DNA of 64,000 bases from Labilibacter marinus (GCF_001659685.2 NZ_LXYE02000030.1:62001-126000), one strand, 5' to 3'. Counted from the first letter of the stretch, positions 51,438 to 60,997 are shown. Translations and numbers: made by a program. The notes: generated by a model not told the origin, from the sequence alone.

Positions 51438-51470
51438 AACCCAGTACTATTATTAGTATTGGGTTTTTTT
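51438..51470 (+). terminator. Intrinsic terminator after the receiver gene
   Basis: AACCCAGTACTA and AGTATTGGGTT pair almost fully around TTATT, followed by seven T. Ends the kinase/receiver transcript 24 bp after the stop codon. Confidence 0.85.
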
Positions 51471-51614
51471 ATGGTTTTGATTTTAGCTTTATGCTGAAAA
51501 TATGTTTTATTTCATTTTGGGTGTTGAATAATGGGTGTGTTGAGGGGTAAAAGCATTAATTATTATTTAAACTGTATTTAAAAAGGGGGTATTGGCTTAC
51601 GAATTGTAATATAA

Positions 51615-51646
51615 TTTGCACAATACCTATAAAAATTATAAGTTTG
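51615..51646 (+). promoter_or_regulatory. amt: Bacteroidota-type promoter of the ammonium transporter gene
   Basis: TTTG at 51615-51618 and TAAGTTTG at 51639-51646, separated by 20 bp, match the -33 TTTG and -7 TAnnTTTG elements. The -7 box lies 43 bp before the start codon at 51690. Confidence 0.6.
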
Positions 51647-51689
51647 CCAGCGAGAAATGATTATTACCACCTATTAACGTATAATTTTT

Positions 51690-53009
51690 ATGAAAAGAGT
51701 GATTCTTTTAGCAACCATGTTGCTAGGGTTTTTTGTGACTAGTTGGGCCAATGATGGATCCCAAGTTGATACAGGGGCTACTGCCTGGATGATTACATCT
51801 ACTGCATTGGTACTTTTAATGGTGCCAGGACTTGCCATGTTCTATGGCGGTTTAGTAAGATCGAAAAATGTTTTAGGAACCATGATGCACAGTTTTGCAG
51901 CAATGGGAGTGATGAGTGTACTATGGGTAATCTTTGGTTATTCTATGTGCTTTGGAGATAAAGTATTGGGAGGCTGGTGCGGCTGGAATAGCGATTTTGT
52001 ATTCCTTAATGGTATTGATACCAGTGTTACTAATGGTGTGCCAGATCTTGTGTTTTCTATGTTTCAAGGAAAATTTGCTATTATAACGCCTGCACTAATT
52101 GCTGGTGCATTTGCTGAGCGTGTTAAGTTTAAAGGATATTTAATTTTTATAGCCATTTGGGGTATATTAGTATATAACCCATTATGTCACTGGGTTTGGG
52201 CCGAAGACGGTTTCTTACACCATTGGGGTGCTGCCGGAGCTATTGACTTTGCTGGAGGTACTGTAGTGCATATTTCTGCTGGTATTAGTGGTTTAGTAGC
52301 TGCTATTTATTTAGGTGCCCGTAGAGGATATCCACAACGTCAGTTAAGTCCTAATAATCTAGTTATGACTATGATGGGAGTTGGGCTTCTTTGGGTAGGT
52401 TGGTTTGGTTTTAATGCCGGAAGTAGTGTTTCTAGTGGTATTGAAACCGCTCAAGCATTAACAGCTACTCAGGTGGCAGGTGCTGCTGGAGCATTAATGT
52501 GGGTTATCGTTGAATTATTACACCACGGAAAAGCAACTGCTTTAGGTTTTGCATCTGGTATTTTAGCAGGTTTAGTTGCTGTGACACCAGCAGCAGGAGT
52601 TGTTCAACCAATGGGAGCTATGGCCTTAGGAGCTATTTCTACAGTTGTTTGTTACGGTGGTTTATTGTTAAAAGATAAGCTTGGATATGACGATTCACTT
52701 GATGCATTTGGAGTGCATGGTGTTGGTGGTATTGTTGGAGCTATTTTACTTGTTTTCTTTATCAGAGATTCTTGGATGACAGATGCAGCAGCAGCTTCTT
52801 CTACTGGATTATGGTCTGTTTGGGACCAGTTTGGTGTTCAGGTTGTCACAGTAGTAATTGCTATTGCGTATTCAGTTGTTTTAACTATTGCAATTATTTG
52901 GTTTGTGGAGAAAGTGTTTGGTTTAAAATCAACCGACGAAGAGGAGATGATGGGATTAGATCATTCTTATCACGGTGAGCGTGGTTACGGAATGACAAAT
53001 CCAAACTAA
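51690..53009 (+). CDS. amt: Ammonium transporter (Amt/MEP/Rh family)
   Basis: 439 aa with a cleavable signal (about 1-20, TSWAND) and eleven membrane helices. Family landmarks: GLAMFYGGLVRSKNVL (helix 1-2), DFAGGTVVHISAGISGLVAA with the first pore His, WVGWFGFNAGSS and DAFGVHGVGGIVGAIL with the second pore His. Conducts ammonia/ammonium across the inner membrane. The next gene encodes a PII protein, the usual gatekeeper of Amt channels, 112 bp downstream. Confidence 0.95.
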   Translation: MKRVILLATMLLGFFVTSWANDGSQVDTGATAWMITSTALVLLMVPGLAMFYGGLVRSKNVLGTMMHSFAAMGVMSVLWVIFGYSMCFGDKVLGGWCGWNSDFVFLNGIDTSVTNGVPDLVFSMFQGKFAIITPALIAGAFAERVKFKGYLIFIAIWGILVYNPLCHWVWAEDGFLHHWGAAGAIDFAGGTVVHISAGISGLVAAIYLGARRGYPQRQLSPNNLVMTMMGVGLLWVGWFGFNAGSSVSSGIETAQALTATQVAGAAGALMWVIVELLHHGKATALGFASGILAGLVAVTPAAGVVQPMGAMALGAISTVVCYGGLLLKDKLGYDDSLDAFGVHGVGGIVGAILLVFFIRDSWMTDAAAASSTGLWSVWDQFGVQVVTVVIAIAYSVVLTIAIIWFVEKVFGLKSTDEEEMMGLDHSYHGERGYGMTNPN

Positions 53010-53121
53010 ATATTATTCAGAAATAAAGTAATAAGTAACATATAAAGATTAAGTATATGAAGTTTGATAATGTTGTATCTTTATACTTTATGACTTAATA
53101 TTTATACTAAATCTTGTAGAA

Positions 53122-53472
53122 ATGAAATTAATAACAGCAATAATAAGAGAATACCAGTTAGATCAAGTACGTGAGTCTTTGATAAGTGCAGGTATTACCC
53201 GTATAACCGTAACCAGGGTTTCTGGTCATGGTAATCAAGTTCGAAAACAAGTTTATCGTGGTAAAGAAATAGTACCTAACCTTACGCCAAAAATGAGAGT
53301 TGAGGTTGCTGTAAACGAAGAGTATGCCGAGTTAACAATTAATGCAATCATTAAAGCTGCTAAATCGCATAATGGTCACGAAGGTGAAGTTGGAGATGGA
53401 AAAATATTTGTTACACCCCTTGAGCAATGTATCCGTATCCGTACCGAAGAGCGAGGAAGCGATGCTATATAA
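53122..53472 (+). CDS. glnK: PII nitrogen-regulatory protein without the uridylylated Tyr
   Basis: 116 aa. Core MKLITAIIREYQLDQVRESLISAGITRITVTRVSGHG, T-loop QVYRGKEIVPNL and C-loop GDGKIFVTPLEQCIRIRTEERGSDAI are complete. At the site of E. coli Tyr51 there is Ile50, so uridylylation is not possible. Tyr45 (equivalent to Tyr46) is retained. The B-loop region carries extra residues (SHNGHEGEVGDGK). Control by ATP/ADP and 2-oxoglutarate with plugging of the Amt channel is the known role of this family next to amt; symbol by linkage to amt. Confidence 0.9.
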   Translation: MKLITAIIREYQLDQVRESLISAGITRITVTRVSGHGNQVRKQVYRGKEIVPNLTPKMRVEVAVNEEYAELTINAIIKAAKSHNGHEGEVGDGKIFVTPLEQCIRIRTEERGSDAI

Positions 53473-53501
53473 GTAGAGATTTATATACGCTAATCTAAAC
53501 C

Positions 53502-53548
53502 AAAACCCCTGTTGTTTGCCTGGCAAATAGCAGGGGTTTTATTTTTTT
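53502..53548 (+). terminator. Intrinsic terminator after the PII gene
   Basis: AAAACCCCTG (53502-53511) and CAGGGGTTTT (53531-53540) with an inner TTTGCC/GGCAAA stem, followed by A and a T7 run. Ends the amt-PII transcript. Confidence 0.9.
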
Positions 53549-53649
53549 ATTCCTTTCGGTTTAGTCATTATCTGACTTTTTTACCGTTCATTATATCGTG
53601 GAAATATACAAGATGTCATAAAAGCTGTCTATCTGTCACCAATGTTTTG

Positions 53650-53691
53650 TTGGCACATCATTTGAAAAGGAAAGATCAGAAAATATGTTTC
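53650..53691 (+). promoter_or_regulatory. htpG: htpG promoter: overlapping sigma54-like and housekeeping-like elements
   Basis: TTGGCACATCATTTGAA (53650-53666) has GG and GA doublets 10 bp apart, as at the sigma54-type promoter of the 31-kb locus. The same segment gives TTTG (53661) and, 19 bp on, TATGTTTC (53684-53691), one base off the Bacteroidota -7 box. Either or both could drive htpG, whose start is at 53713. Confidence 0.45.
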
Positions 53692-53712
53692 ATCATAAAA
53701 ACTTAAAATAGT

Positions 53713-55770
53713 ATGTCAAAAGGTAATATTGGGGTTACTACCGAGAATATTTTCCCCATCATTAAAAAGTTCCTTTATTCAGATCACGAAATTTTCTTGC
53801 GTGAATTAGTGTCAAATGCAGTTGATGCTTCGCAAAAACTTAAAACACTATCAAGTATTGGTGAGTTTAAGGGCGAGCTTGGAGAGATGAAAGTTTCTAT
53901 TCATGTTGATGAGAAAAAGAAAACATTAACTATCTCTGACAACGGTATTGGAATGACTGCTGAAGAGATTGAGAAGTATATTAATCAAATTGCTTTTTCA
54001 GGAGCTGAAGAATTTTTGGATAAGTATAAGGATGATGCTAATGCAATTATCGGTCACTTTGGTTTGGGTTTTTACTCATCATTTATGGTGGCTAAAAAAG
54101 TTGAAATCCACACATTATCTCATAAAGAAGGAGCTACTGCTGTAAAGTGGTCTTGTGATGGAAGTCCTGAGTATAATTTAGAAGAAGAAGCTAAAGATGC
54201 TATTGGTACTGATATTATTCTTTACATAGATGATGAGAATAAGCAGTTTCTTGAGAAAGCAGAGATTACTAAGCTTTTAAATAAGTACTGTCGTTTTTTA
54301 CCTGTTGAAGTTGTTTTTGGTAAAAAAACAGAATGGAAAGACGGTAAAGATGTTGAGTTAGATGAGGATAATGTAGTTAATGATACAAACCCTCTTTGGA
54401 CACGTACTCCAAATGAATTAAAAGACGAGGATTATAACAAGTTCTATAAGGATCTTTATCCTATGAGCGAGGATCCAATCTTTAATATTCACTTAAATGT
54501 TGATTATCCTTTTAACCTTACGGGTATTCTTTATTTTCCAAAAATTAAGAATAATGTAGAGGTTCAAAAAAATAAGATTCAACTTTATAGCAACCAGGTT
54601 TTTATTACTGATTCTGTAGAGAATATTGTACCTGAATTTTTAACGCTTTTACATGGTGTTATCGATTCTCCAGATATTCCGTTAAATGTTTCTCGTTCTT
54701 ATTTACAAGCTGATGGTAATGTAAAAAAGATTTCAAATCATATCACTAAAAAGGTAGCTGACCGTTTGGCAGAAATCTTTAAAGCTGACAGAAAAGGATT
54801 TGAAGAGAAGTGGGATTCGTTGAGATTATTCATCAACTATGGTATGTTAACTGAAGAGAAGTTCTACGATAAAGCACAGAAATTCTCATTGTTTAAAAAT
54901 TCAGATGGTAAGTATTTTACCATGGATGAGTACAACGATATCGTAAAAGATAACCAAACTGATAAGGATGGTCAGGTTGTATACTTATATACAACTGATG
55001 TTGAAGAGCAACATAGTTTTATTCAAGGTGCTGTTGATAAAGGTTATGATGTGTTAGTGATGGATGGTCAATTAGACTCTCACTTCATTAACCATATGGA
55101 GCAAAAGTTAGATAAAACTCGTTTTGTACGTGTTGATGGAGATGTGGTTGAAAAGCTTATCCCTAAAGAATCAACATTAGAGTCAAGTCTTTCAACTGGA
55201 GATAAGGATGATTTAACATCGGTATTTGCTGCACAAGTGCCTAATGGTGATAAAATGAACTTTATTGTTACGTTTGAAGCTATGGGGCCTAATGCGAATC
55301 CTGCAGTTATTACGCAACAAGAGTTTATGCGTCGTATGAAAGAGATGAGTGCTATGCAAGGTGGCGGTGGAATGAATTTCTACGGTGAAATGCCAGATAG
55401 CTATCAAATTGCAGTGAACGAGAATCACCCATTAGTAGAGCGTATCTTAGCTGATAAAACAGAAAAGGTAGGAGAGCAAGTTGATTCGCTAAGAGGTAAG
55501 ATTGAGAGCTTAAATGGAAAGCGTCAGGAATTAGAGAAAGCCAAGGAGGGCAAGAAGGACGAAGAAATTCCTCAAGCTGAAAAAGATGAGTTGGCTGATG
55601 TAGATAAGAAAATTAGCGATTTAAATACTAAGAAAACAGAGATTTTAAGTGGTTTTAGTACCGATAATAAATTAGTTTCTCAGTTAATTGATTTAGCGCT
55701 ATTATCTAACAATATGCTAAAAGGCGAAGCTTTAACTAAGTTTGTTAAACGAAGCATCGATTTAATCTAA
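53713..55770 (+). CDS. htpG: Hsp90-family chaperone HtpG
   Basis: 685 aa. The N-terminal ATPase has EIFLRELVSNAVDASQKL, SDNGIGMTAEE and GHFGLGFYSSFMVA. The middle domain has NVSRSYLQADGNVKKI. The C-terminal dimerisation region contains an insert with a charged coiled-coil (about 575-640, KRQELEKAKEGKKDEEIPQAEKDEL). Length slightly exceeds E. coli HtpG (624 aa) because of that insert. Cytosolic chaperone for stress-damaged and client proteins. Single-gene transcript bounded by terminators on both sides. Confidence 0.97.
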   Translation: MSKGNIGVTTENIFPIIKKFLYSDHEIFLRELVSNAVDASQKLKTLSSIGEFKGELGEMKVSIHVDEKKKTLTISDNGIGMTAEEIEKYINQIAFSGAEEFLDKYKDDANAIIGHFGLGFYSSFMVAKKVEIHTLSHKEGATAVKWSCDGSPEYNLEEEAKDAIGTDIILYIDDENKQFLEKAEITKLLNKYCRFLPVEVVFGKKTEWKDGKDVELDEDNVVNDTNPLWTRTPNELKDEDYNKFYKDLYPMSEDPIFNIHLNVDYPFNLTGILYFPKIKNNVEVQKNKIQLYSNQVFITDSVENIVPEFLTLLHGVIDSPDIPLNVSRSYLQADGNVKKISNHITKKVADRLAEIFKADRKGFEEKWDSLRLFINYGMLTEEKFYDKAQKFSLFKNSDGKYFTMDEYNDIVKDNQTDKDGQVVYLYTTDVEEQHSFIQGAVDKGYDVLVMDGQLDSHFINHMEQKLDKTRFVRVDGDVVEKLIPKESTLESSLSTGDKDDLTSVFAAQVPNGDKMNFIVTFEAMGPNANPAVITQQEFMRRMKEMSAMQGGGGMNFYGEMPDSYQIAVNENHPLVERILADKTEKVGEQVDSLRGKIESLNGKRQELEKAKEGKKDEEIPQAEKDELADVDKKISDLNTKKTEILSGFSTDNKLVSQLIDLALLSNNMLKGEALTKFVKRSIDLI

Positions 55771-55794
55771 GAAGATTAAGCAATTATATAAATG

Positions 55795-55827
55795 AGCCGT
55801 TTGATTTTTTTTCAAACGGCTTTTTTT
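55795..55827 (+). terminator. Intrinsic terminator after htpG
   Basis: AGCCGTTTGA and TCAAACGGCT, perfect 10-bp arms with a T-rich loop, followed by a T run. 24 bp after the htpG stop codon. Confidence 0.92.
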
Positions 55828-55964
55828 ATCTCCAAAAATGAGATTCGCTTTTGCGGATTGTTAATAACTACAGACCTTGTAATGAAACTAATTTTATGAT
55901 TAAAGGTAAATGCACTGAGGATGTATTGATATATTTCAAAAAGTAGAAGTTATTTACAAGATAG

Positions 55965-57086
55965 ATGTTTTTAAGAGAGAAATTAAAAATATGGTTTAGT
56001 CAGTTGTTTAAGGCGTTAAGGTATCATTTTTTGTACTGGAATTCAGCCTTATTTCTTTTCTGGTTTTTAACAGGAGATGCCTCTTTTTTTGTAAACTACT
56101 TTGAGCTTTTAACCATAGAATCTATTTATGCAAATGTGGTGTTTGCAGCACTTTCCATATCTATTTTATTTACCATTTTAGACATGTTGTTTTCTGATAG
56201 GATAATGCGATATTCTCCCATCAGAACCATGGTATTTTTTCGCTCATTATTTTACTTTGCTGTGGCTTTGGTATTGGTGATGTTGGCTGCCAACAAAAAC
56301 CTGCAAATAAAAACCATTGTAGATTATCCATCCTTTGTAAAGTATGTTCCTGAGTTTACCATAAAGCACATTCGTTTTTTTACTTATTTTTATTTGGCTT
56401 GTGTAGGTAACAGTACGTTTAAAGAAATGTACAAAAAAATAGGGGTTGGTAACTTTTTCAACTGGTTTTTTGGCCGCTTAAATAAACCTAAAGAAGAAAA
56501 GAAAATATTCATGTTTATAGACATGAAGGCATCTACGACCAGAGCAGAGCAGTTGGGGCATCAAAAGTTTAGTCGCTTAGTGCAAGATGTTTTTAATGAT
56601 ATGTCGGTGTTGTATAATTATCACGGTGAAATTTATAACTACCTGGGAGATGGTGCTGTGGTTACCTTTAATGAGGGCAGTGGTTTAAGAAATAATAATT
56701 GTTTGAGGGCATTTTTTGCATTTCTTAGGGTTATCGAAAGGCGTTCGAGATATTATAGGCGCAAGTATGGCGAGGTGCCTAAGTTTAAAGCAGGTTTACA
56801 TATTGGTAAAGTGATGGTGCTTCAGGTGGGGAGCATTCGAAGAGATATTTCTTATAATGGAGATGCCATTAATACAGCAGCACGAATAGAGTCTATGTGC
56901 GGTGAGAAAAAGCAAGACCTATTGATTTCTGGAGTTTTGTATGAAGCTTTAGAAGATAAGGATGAGTTTACCATAAAAGCATTGCCAGACCCAATTAAAT
57001 TAAAGGGGAAACGACGTCCCATGGAAATTCATTTTGTGAAACAAAAACGTACTGCCAAAAAGAAGAAAAAGAAAGTGGAATATTAA
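55965..57086 (+). CDS. Membrane-bound class III nucleotidyl cyclase
   Basis: 373 aa. Four predicted membrane helices in the first 150 residues, then a class III cyclase domain: metal ligands Asp186 (FIDMKAS) and Asp229 (GDGAV), and the transition-state pair Asn303/Arg307 (NTAAR). Substrate specificity (ATP or GTP) is not clear from these residues. A Lys-rich tail (KKKKKK) ends the protein. Makes cAMP or cGMP near the inner membrane; effectors are not in the window. A 32-bp gap leads to the ywbE gene. Confidence 0.82.
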   Translation: MFLREKLKIWFSQLFKALRYHFLYWNSALFLFWFLTGDASFFVNYFELLTIESIYANVVFAALSISILFTILDMLFSDRIMRYSPIRTMVFFRSLFYFAVALVLVMLAANKNLQIKTIVDYPSFVKYVPEFTIKHIRFFTYFYLACVGNSTFKEMYKKIGVGNFFNWFFGRLNKPKEEKKIFMFIDMKASTTRAEQLGHQKFSRLVQDVFNDMSVLYNYHGEIYNYLGDGAVVTFNEGSGLRNNNCLRAFFAFLRVIERRSRYYRRKYGEVPKFKAGLHIGKVMVLQVGSIRRDISYNGDAINTAARIESMCGEKKQDLLISGVLYEALEDKDEFTIKALPDPIKLKGKRRPMEIHFVKQKRTAKKKKKKVEY

Positions 57087-57118
57087 TTCTATATTTCGAC
57101 TTCATTATTATAAATAAC

Positions 57119-57316
57119 ATGAGCGCAGGAAATCAAAGAAAAAATATTCAAATAGGAGTAGAGGTTGAAGTGGTTCAAAAGCATCATCAACGAACAGGAG
57201 AATTAACCACAGGAATCGTGAAACGGATCCTAACTAATTCAAGTAATCATCCACACGGAATAAAAGTTCAATTGCAGTCAGGCATTGTAGGAAGAGTTAA
57301 AAATATCATTCCGTAG
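57119..57316 (+). CDS. ywbE: YwbE-family protein (DUF2196)
   Basis: 65 aa: NIQIGVEVEVVQKHHQRTGELTTGIVKRILTNSSNHPHGIKVQLQSGIVGRVKNII, which matches the small YwbE family along its whole length (Gly-rich beta-barrel with GVKVQL-type strand). Function unknown; an RNA- or ribosome-related small barrel is a common guess. The gap after it (57317-57588, 272 bp) holds no gene that I can support. Confidence 0.85.
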   Translation: MSAGNQRKNIQIGVEVEVVQKHHQRTGELTTGIVKRILTNSSNHPHGIKVQLQSGIVGRVKNIIP

Positions 57317-57591
57317 TTTTCATTGTAATTTTATAGGGAAGAATTAATTGAATATAGATGGGGTATGCTTTTTAAGGGTAACTTTCAGATATTCAGTCTT
57401 TATATACTTGGCATCTAGGAGGTGTCTATGTGTTTGAGGTGATACTTATGCGTAAAAAATCAAAATACCCCCTAAAATTAAATTGTTAACAACTGTTAAA
57501 ATAAAAAGGAATACCTATCTTGTCGTTATTGAAATAGGCAGATTTCAATATAGAATAATGATTTAATGATAATAAGTCGAATGCAAATTTG

Positions 57592-58494
57592 ATGAAAATG
57601 AAGAGGGTATTTATTACGATTCTGTTTTTAGGAATGTTTTTTTCTACATGGGCAGTAAGACCATATTTTAGGATTGGGCAATCTCACGAATCTGTTCATG
57701 ATTTAACCGCAGAAGTTACTAAACTTCTTTTGGGGCATGATTTTGAGGTGTTGGGCATGTATCATCCTAATGATGATAAGGACTTATGCGTGATTGTTTT
57801 TACTTGCGACCAGATGACCAGTATGGCCACCAGTGTAGCAGATAAAGGAGCTTTTGGCGCTGCATTAAAAGTGGGTTTAGTTGGGCATGATAATGGAATG
57901 ACAGATATTACGCTTTTAAACCCGCACTATATAAAACAAGCTTATTTTAGTACTAATACTAATCGTTACGAAGCAGTTAAAATGACTGCAGTAACAGATT
58001 CTTTAATTAAGGAGGCGCTCTCGCCATTGGTTTCAGATTCTACGTATTATGGAAAAGACATACCCAAAGAGGAGTTGTGGGAATATCATTTTATGCCTAC
58101 TATGGCTAAATATGAAGATACTGTTGAGTTAAATGAATTTAGTGAATATCTGGAGGCAATTGCAACAATAAAGACAAATTTGCTGAAGGGTGTAGAATGT
58201 TGTGAATTGGTTTATGAGTTGACTTTTGATGATAAGGAAATAGCTATTTTTGGAGTCTCCTTTAATGGAGAGGAAGATATAGAAAAAGAACTAATTGAAT
58301 TATTAGGAATCGACTGTATAACCTCTATGCCACTTGAAATATTGGTGCAAGGTAATAAGGCTTTTATTTTAAACGGGCGCTACAGAATTCCAGTTTTTAA
58401 GACAGACTTAAGTAGATCGAAAGTTTTAAAAATTTTCGATATTGCTTCGGATGTAAAAAGTTGCTTAAAGACTGTAGTTGAATGGGAGGATTAA
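57592..58494 (+). CDS. Secreted protein with DUF302-like N-terminal half
   Basis: Start taken at ATG 57592; a TTG at 57589 adds one residue. Signal peptide about 1-20 (FSTWAV). Residues about 30-125 (SVHDLTAEVTKLLLGHDFEVLGMYHPNDDKDLCVIVFTC ... LKVGLVGHDNGMTDITLLNPHYIKQAYF) resemble the DUF302 fold. This is a weak call by eye. A second alpha/beta half follows, about 175-300. Envelope-located protein, function unknown. It overlaps the convergent response-regulator gene by 4 bp at the 3' ends. Confidence 0.6.
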   Translation: MKMKRVFITILFLGMFFSTWAVRPYFRIGQSHESVHDLTAEVTKLLLGHDFEVLGMYHPNDDKDLCVIVFTCDQMTSMATSVADKGAFGAALKVGLVGHDNGMTDITLLNPHYIKQAYFSTNTNRYEAVKMTAVTDSLIKEALSPLVSDSTYYGKDIPKEELWEYHFMPTMAKYEDTVELNEFSEYLEAIATIKTNLLKGVECCELVYELTFDDKEIAIFGVSFNGEEDIEKELIELLGIDCITSMPLEILVQGNKAFILNGRYRIPVFKTDLSRSKVLKIFDIASDVKSCLKTVVEWED

Positions 58495-59192
58495 CTCTCT
58501 TCGTTTAATTTGAGTAGATATCCACTTCCATGTATATTAATTATTTCAATTCTAGGTTCTTCACGTAAGTATTTTCTGAGCTTTGTAATGTAAACATCCA
58601 TACTACGTGTGGTAAAATAGCTATTTTCTCCCCATATGCTTTTAAGCGCTTTTTCGCGAGGCATTACTTTATTTAAATCTAAACAAAGCATTTTTAGCAA
58701 TTCAGCTTCTTTAGGTGATAATTGATTTACTTTTCCTGGGGAGCTTAATGTGCGTAATTCAAAATTAAACTCAATACATCCTAATTCAAATAAACTTGGA
58801 GTATCTTCATCAGATTGATTAGAGCTACGGCTTAATATGGCATTGATTTTGGCAATCAGTATTTCTGAATCAAATGGTTTCGTTACATAATCATCGGCAC
58901 CAATGCCAAATCCTTGTAGGATGTCTTCTTTCAGGGTTTTTGCGGTTAAAAATATTAAAGGAATAGTTTCTTCTTTCGCTTTTATTTCTCTACCAATAGT
59001 AAAACCATCTACATTGGGCAACATTACATCTAAAATACAAATGTCAAAATGACCCTTTAAGAAAGTTTTAAGGGCGTTGTTACCATCTTTAACCCAGGTA
59101 ACACCAAATCCATTAATTTCTAAATACGATTTCATGACGGTTCCAAAATTTTGGTCGTCCTCTACCATAAAAACTTTTTTCTTATCGCTCAT
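58491..59192 (-). CDS. rprY: OmpR/PhoB-family response regulator, RprY-like
   Basis: 233 aa. Receiver with acidic residues Asp12-Asp13, phospho-acceptor Asp55 (ICILDVMLPNVDG) and Lys105 (TKPF). The winged-helix output domain (about 135-230) has the SPKEAELLKMLCLDLNKVMPREKALKSIWGENSYFTTRSMDVYITKLRKYL recognition-helix region. It pairs with the kinase gene 25 bp upstream in the operon. The RprY name is by resemblance to the Bacteroides RprXY pair. Phased TTAAC boxes in front of the divergent gene at 61042 fit a binding site of this protein. Confidence 0.87.
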   Translation of the reverse strand: MSDKKKVFMVEDDQNFGTVMKSYLEINGFGVTWVKDGNNALKTFLKGHFDICILDVMLPNVDGFTIGREIKAKEETIPLIFLTAKTLKEDILQGFGIGADDYVTKPFDSEILIAKINAILSRSSNQSDEDTPSLFELGCIEFNFELRTLSSPGKVNQLSPKEAELLKMLCLDLNKVMPREKALKSIWGENSYFTTRSMDVYITKLRKYLREEPRIEIINIHGSGYLLKLNEES

Positions 59193-59217
59193 TTTTCTGT
59201 ATTTGTTATTGGGTTGA

Positions 59218-60843
59218 TTAACTAAATGGTAAAAATAACTTAAATGTTGAACCTTCGCCTAATTTACTTTTAACAAAAATATTTCCGTGATGTTGATCCA
59301 TAATGGCTTTTACATAGCTTAACCCTAAGCCAAAGCCTTTTACATTGTGAATGTTTCCTTTGGTTGCTCTAAAAAATTTCTCAAATACTTTAGCCTGTTG
59401 TTCCTTGGTCATGCCAATACCATTGTCGCTTACCTTAATTTCAATTCCGCTTTTGGTATTTTGTGTGCACACTTCAATTAAAGGTGTTTGCTCGGTGTAT
59501 TTAAGTGCATTTTCAAGTAGGTTCATAATAACATTGGTAAAATGAACTTCATCTACATTGAAAACAGTCAGATCCGCATTTAATTGTGTGTTGATACTTG
59601 CGGACTTTTGTTCTGCCAATAGTTTTATTTTTTCTACTGCATCATTTATCAATGGATGCAAGTCTGTTTTTATCTTAACTAATTGGAAATCTCGTTTCTC
59701 AATTAACGACATTTGTAAAACTCTTTCAACCTGATTATTCATTCTTTTATTCTCTTCCTTTATAATTCTTAAAAAAGGAGAGATATGTTCTGGTTTATCA
59801 ATAATCATGGGGTTTCCAATGTTGTCAGTTGCCAAGTTAATGGTTGCAATGGGTGTTTTAAACTCATGCGTCATGTTGTTAATAAAGTCTGACTTGATTT
59901 CGGAAAGCTTTTTTTGGTTGATAATGGTTCTAAGTGTAAAATAAAAAGTAAGTAGAATGAATAGGGTGAAAATTAAGGATGATGCCAATAGTATATTTAA
60001 TGATTTATATATAAATGCCTTTTGATTTGGGAAGTATACATCCATGGCAAGCGGTGACATGTTTCTAAATAAATCGTTAGGGAATAAGTTAGCGACAAAC
60101 AAAAAATTACTTTTTTCACGCTTGTAAGTATTCGAACAAAGCTTGGTTAATTGACCATTGTCTCTGTTTAAGATGCCGTATTCGTATTCTAAATCTATAC
60201 CTCTTGCCTTTAACTCATAATCTAAAATACGGGTCAGGTTTTTAGTGTCTATTCTATTTGAAATATCTGAAGAACGCATTTGAATTTCATAAGAGAATTG
60301 GTTGAAAAAACTTTGTGCATTCAAGGAACTACTGCCCGTCATCTCTCTTTGTAATGAGTCTTGAATATGTGCTATGGCTCTTTCAACTCTTTTAATATCA
60401 GATTTATTATTGAAATCTATATTTTTGTCAGTCAGTGTTATTTGTTGCGATTTTCCATTGTTTAATATTTCAATATGAGCTTCAAAATGTCCTGTACTTA
60501 ATGGACGCGTTTCTTCTCTACCTTGTGCATAAATATCTTCGGGTGAAAATCTCTTTTTCCCTTGATTAGATAATGGGAAATGGGGCATTCTTTGTAATGA
60601 AGATGTATCGGTCAGGTTGCGGTTTACTGGCTGGTTTTGAAAGAATTGTTTCATGTAATAATTAGCCGCTTGTTCTCTTTGAGCTCTTTGTGCGGTTGCA
60701 TTAAGTGCATCGTAAACTGTTGCGTTAAATTTTTCCTTTCTAACATCAATGGCATTATTCATCCAGAAAAACTGAACCATAATAATACCCAATAGAGAGA
60801 AGCCCATTAATACTACTAATCCCGAGAACGATTTTTTCTTCAT
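59218..60843 (-). CDS. rprX: Sensor histidine kinase, RprX-like
   Basis: 541 aa. Two membrane helices (about 10-28 and 285-308) enclose a large periplasmic sensor domain of about 255 residues with coiled-coil character. HisKA (FINNMTHEFKTPIATINLATDNI) supplies the phospho-acceptor His. HATPase motifs NVIMNLLENALKYTE, SDNGIGMTKE and GFGLGLSYV are complete. It is transcribed with the response regulator and divergently from the 61042 gene. The periplasmic signal is unknown. Confidence 0.88.
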   Translation of the reverse strand: MKKKSFSGLVVLMGFSLLGIIMVQFFWMNNAIDVRKEKFNATVYDALNATAQRAQREQAANYYMKQFFQNQPVNRNLTDTSSLQRMPHFPLSNQGKKRFSPEDIYAQGREETRPLSTGHFEAHIEILNNGKSQQITLTDKNIDFNNKSDIKRVERAIAHIQDSLQREMTGSSSLNAQSFFNQFSYEIQMRSSDISNRIDTKNLTRILDYELKARGIDLEYEYGILNRDNGQLTKLCSNTYKREKSNFLFVANLFPNDLFRNMSPLAMDVYFPNQKAFIYKSLNILLASSLIFTLFILLTFYFTLRTIINQKKLSEIKSDFINNMTHEFKTPIATINLATDNIGNPMIIDKPEHISPFLRIIKEENKRMNNQVERVLQMSLIEKRDFQLVKIKTDLHPLINDAVEKIKLLAEQKSASINTQLNADLTVFNVDEVHFTNVIMNLLENALKYTEQTPLIEVCTQNTKSGIEIKVSDNGIGMTKEQQAKVFEKFFRATKGNIHNVKGFGLGLSYVKAIMDQHHGNIFVKSKLGEGSTFKLFLPFS

Positions 60844-60930
60844 TGTAAGCTATCTAATAATGTATTTATGGCTGTGTTTTGCCAACTTTACAATGTAAAT
60901 ATAGCCCATTTTTAGTGGCTTGATTTCACT

Positions 60931-60997
60931 TTAACTATATCTTAACTGATTTTAACCGCACCTTAACCAGTCTAGTTTAATAAGTTGTTTACCTTTG
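60931..60997 (+). promoter_or_regulatory. Phased TTAAC boxes plus -7 element, candidate RprY-like site
   Basis: TTAAC at 60931, 60942, 60952 and 60963, spaced 11, 10 and 11 bp, lie upstream of a perfect -7 box TACCTTTG (60990-60997). No TTTG stands at -33. Phased pentamers replacing -33 are typical for activation by an OmpR/PhoB-type regulator. They lie in the gap between the kinase gene and the 61042 gene, so autoregulation is possible too. Confidence 0.6.
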
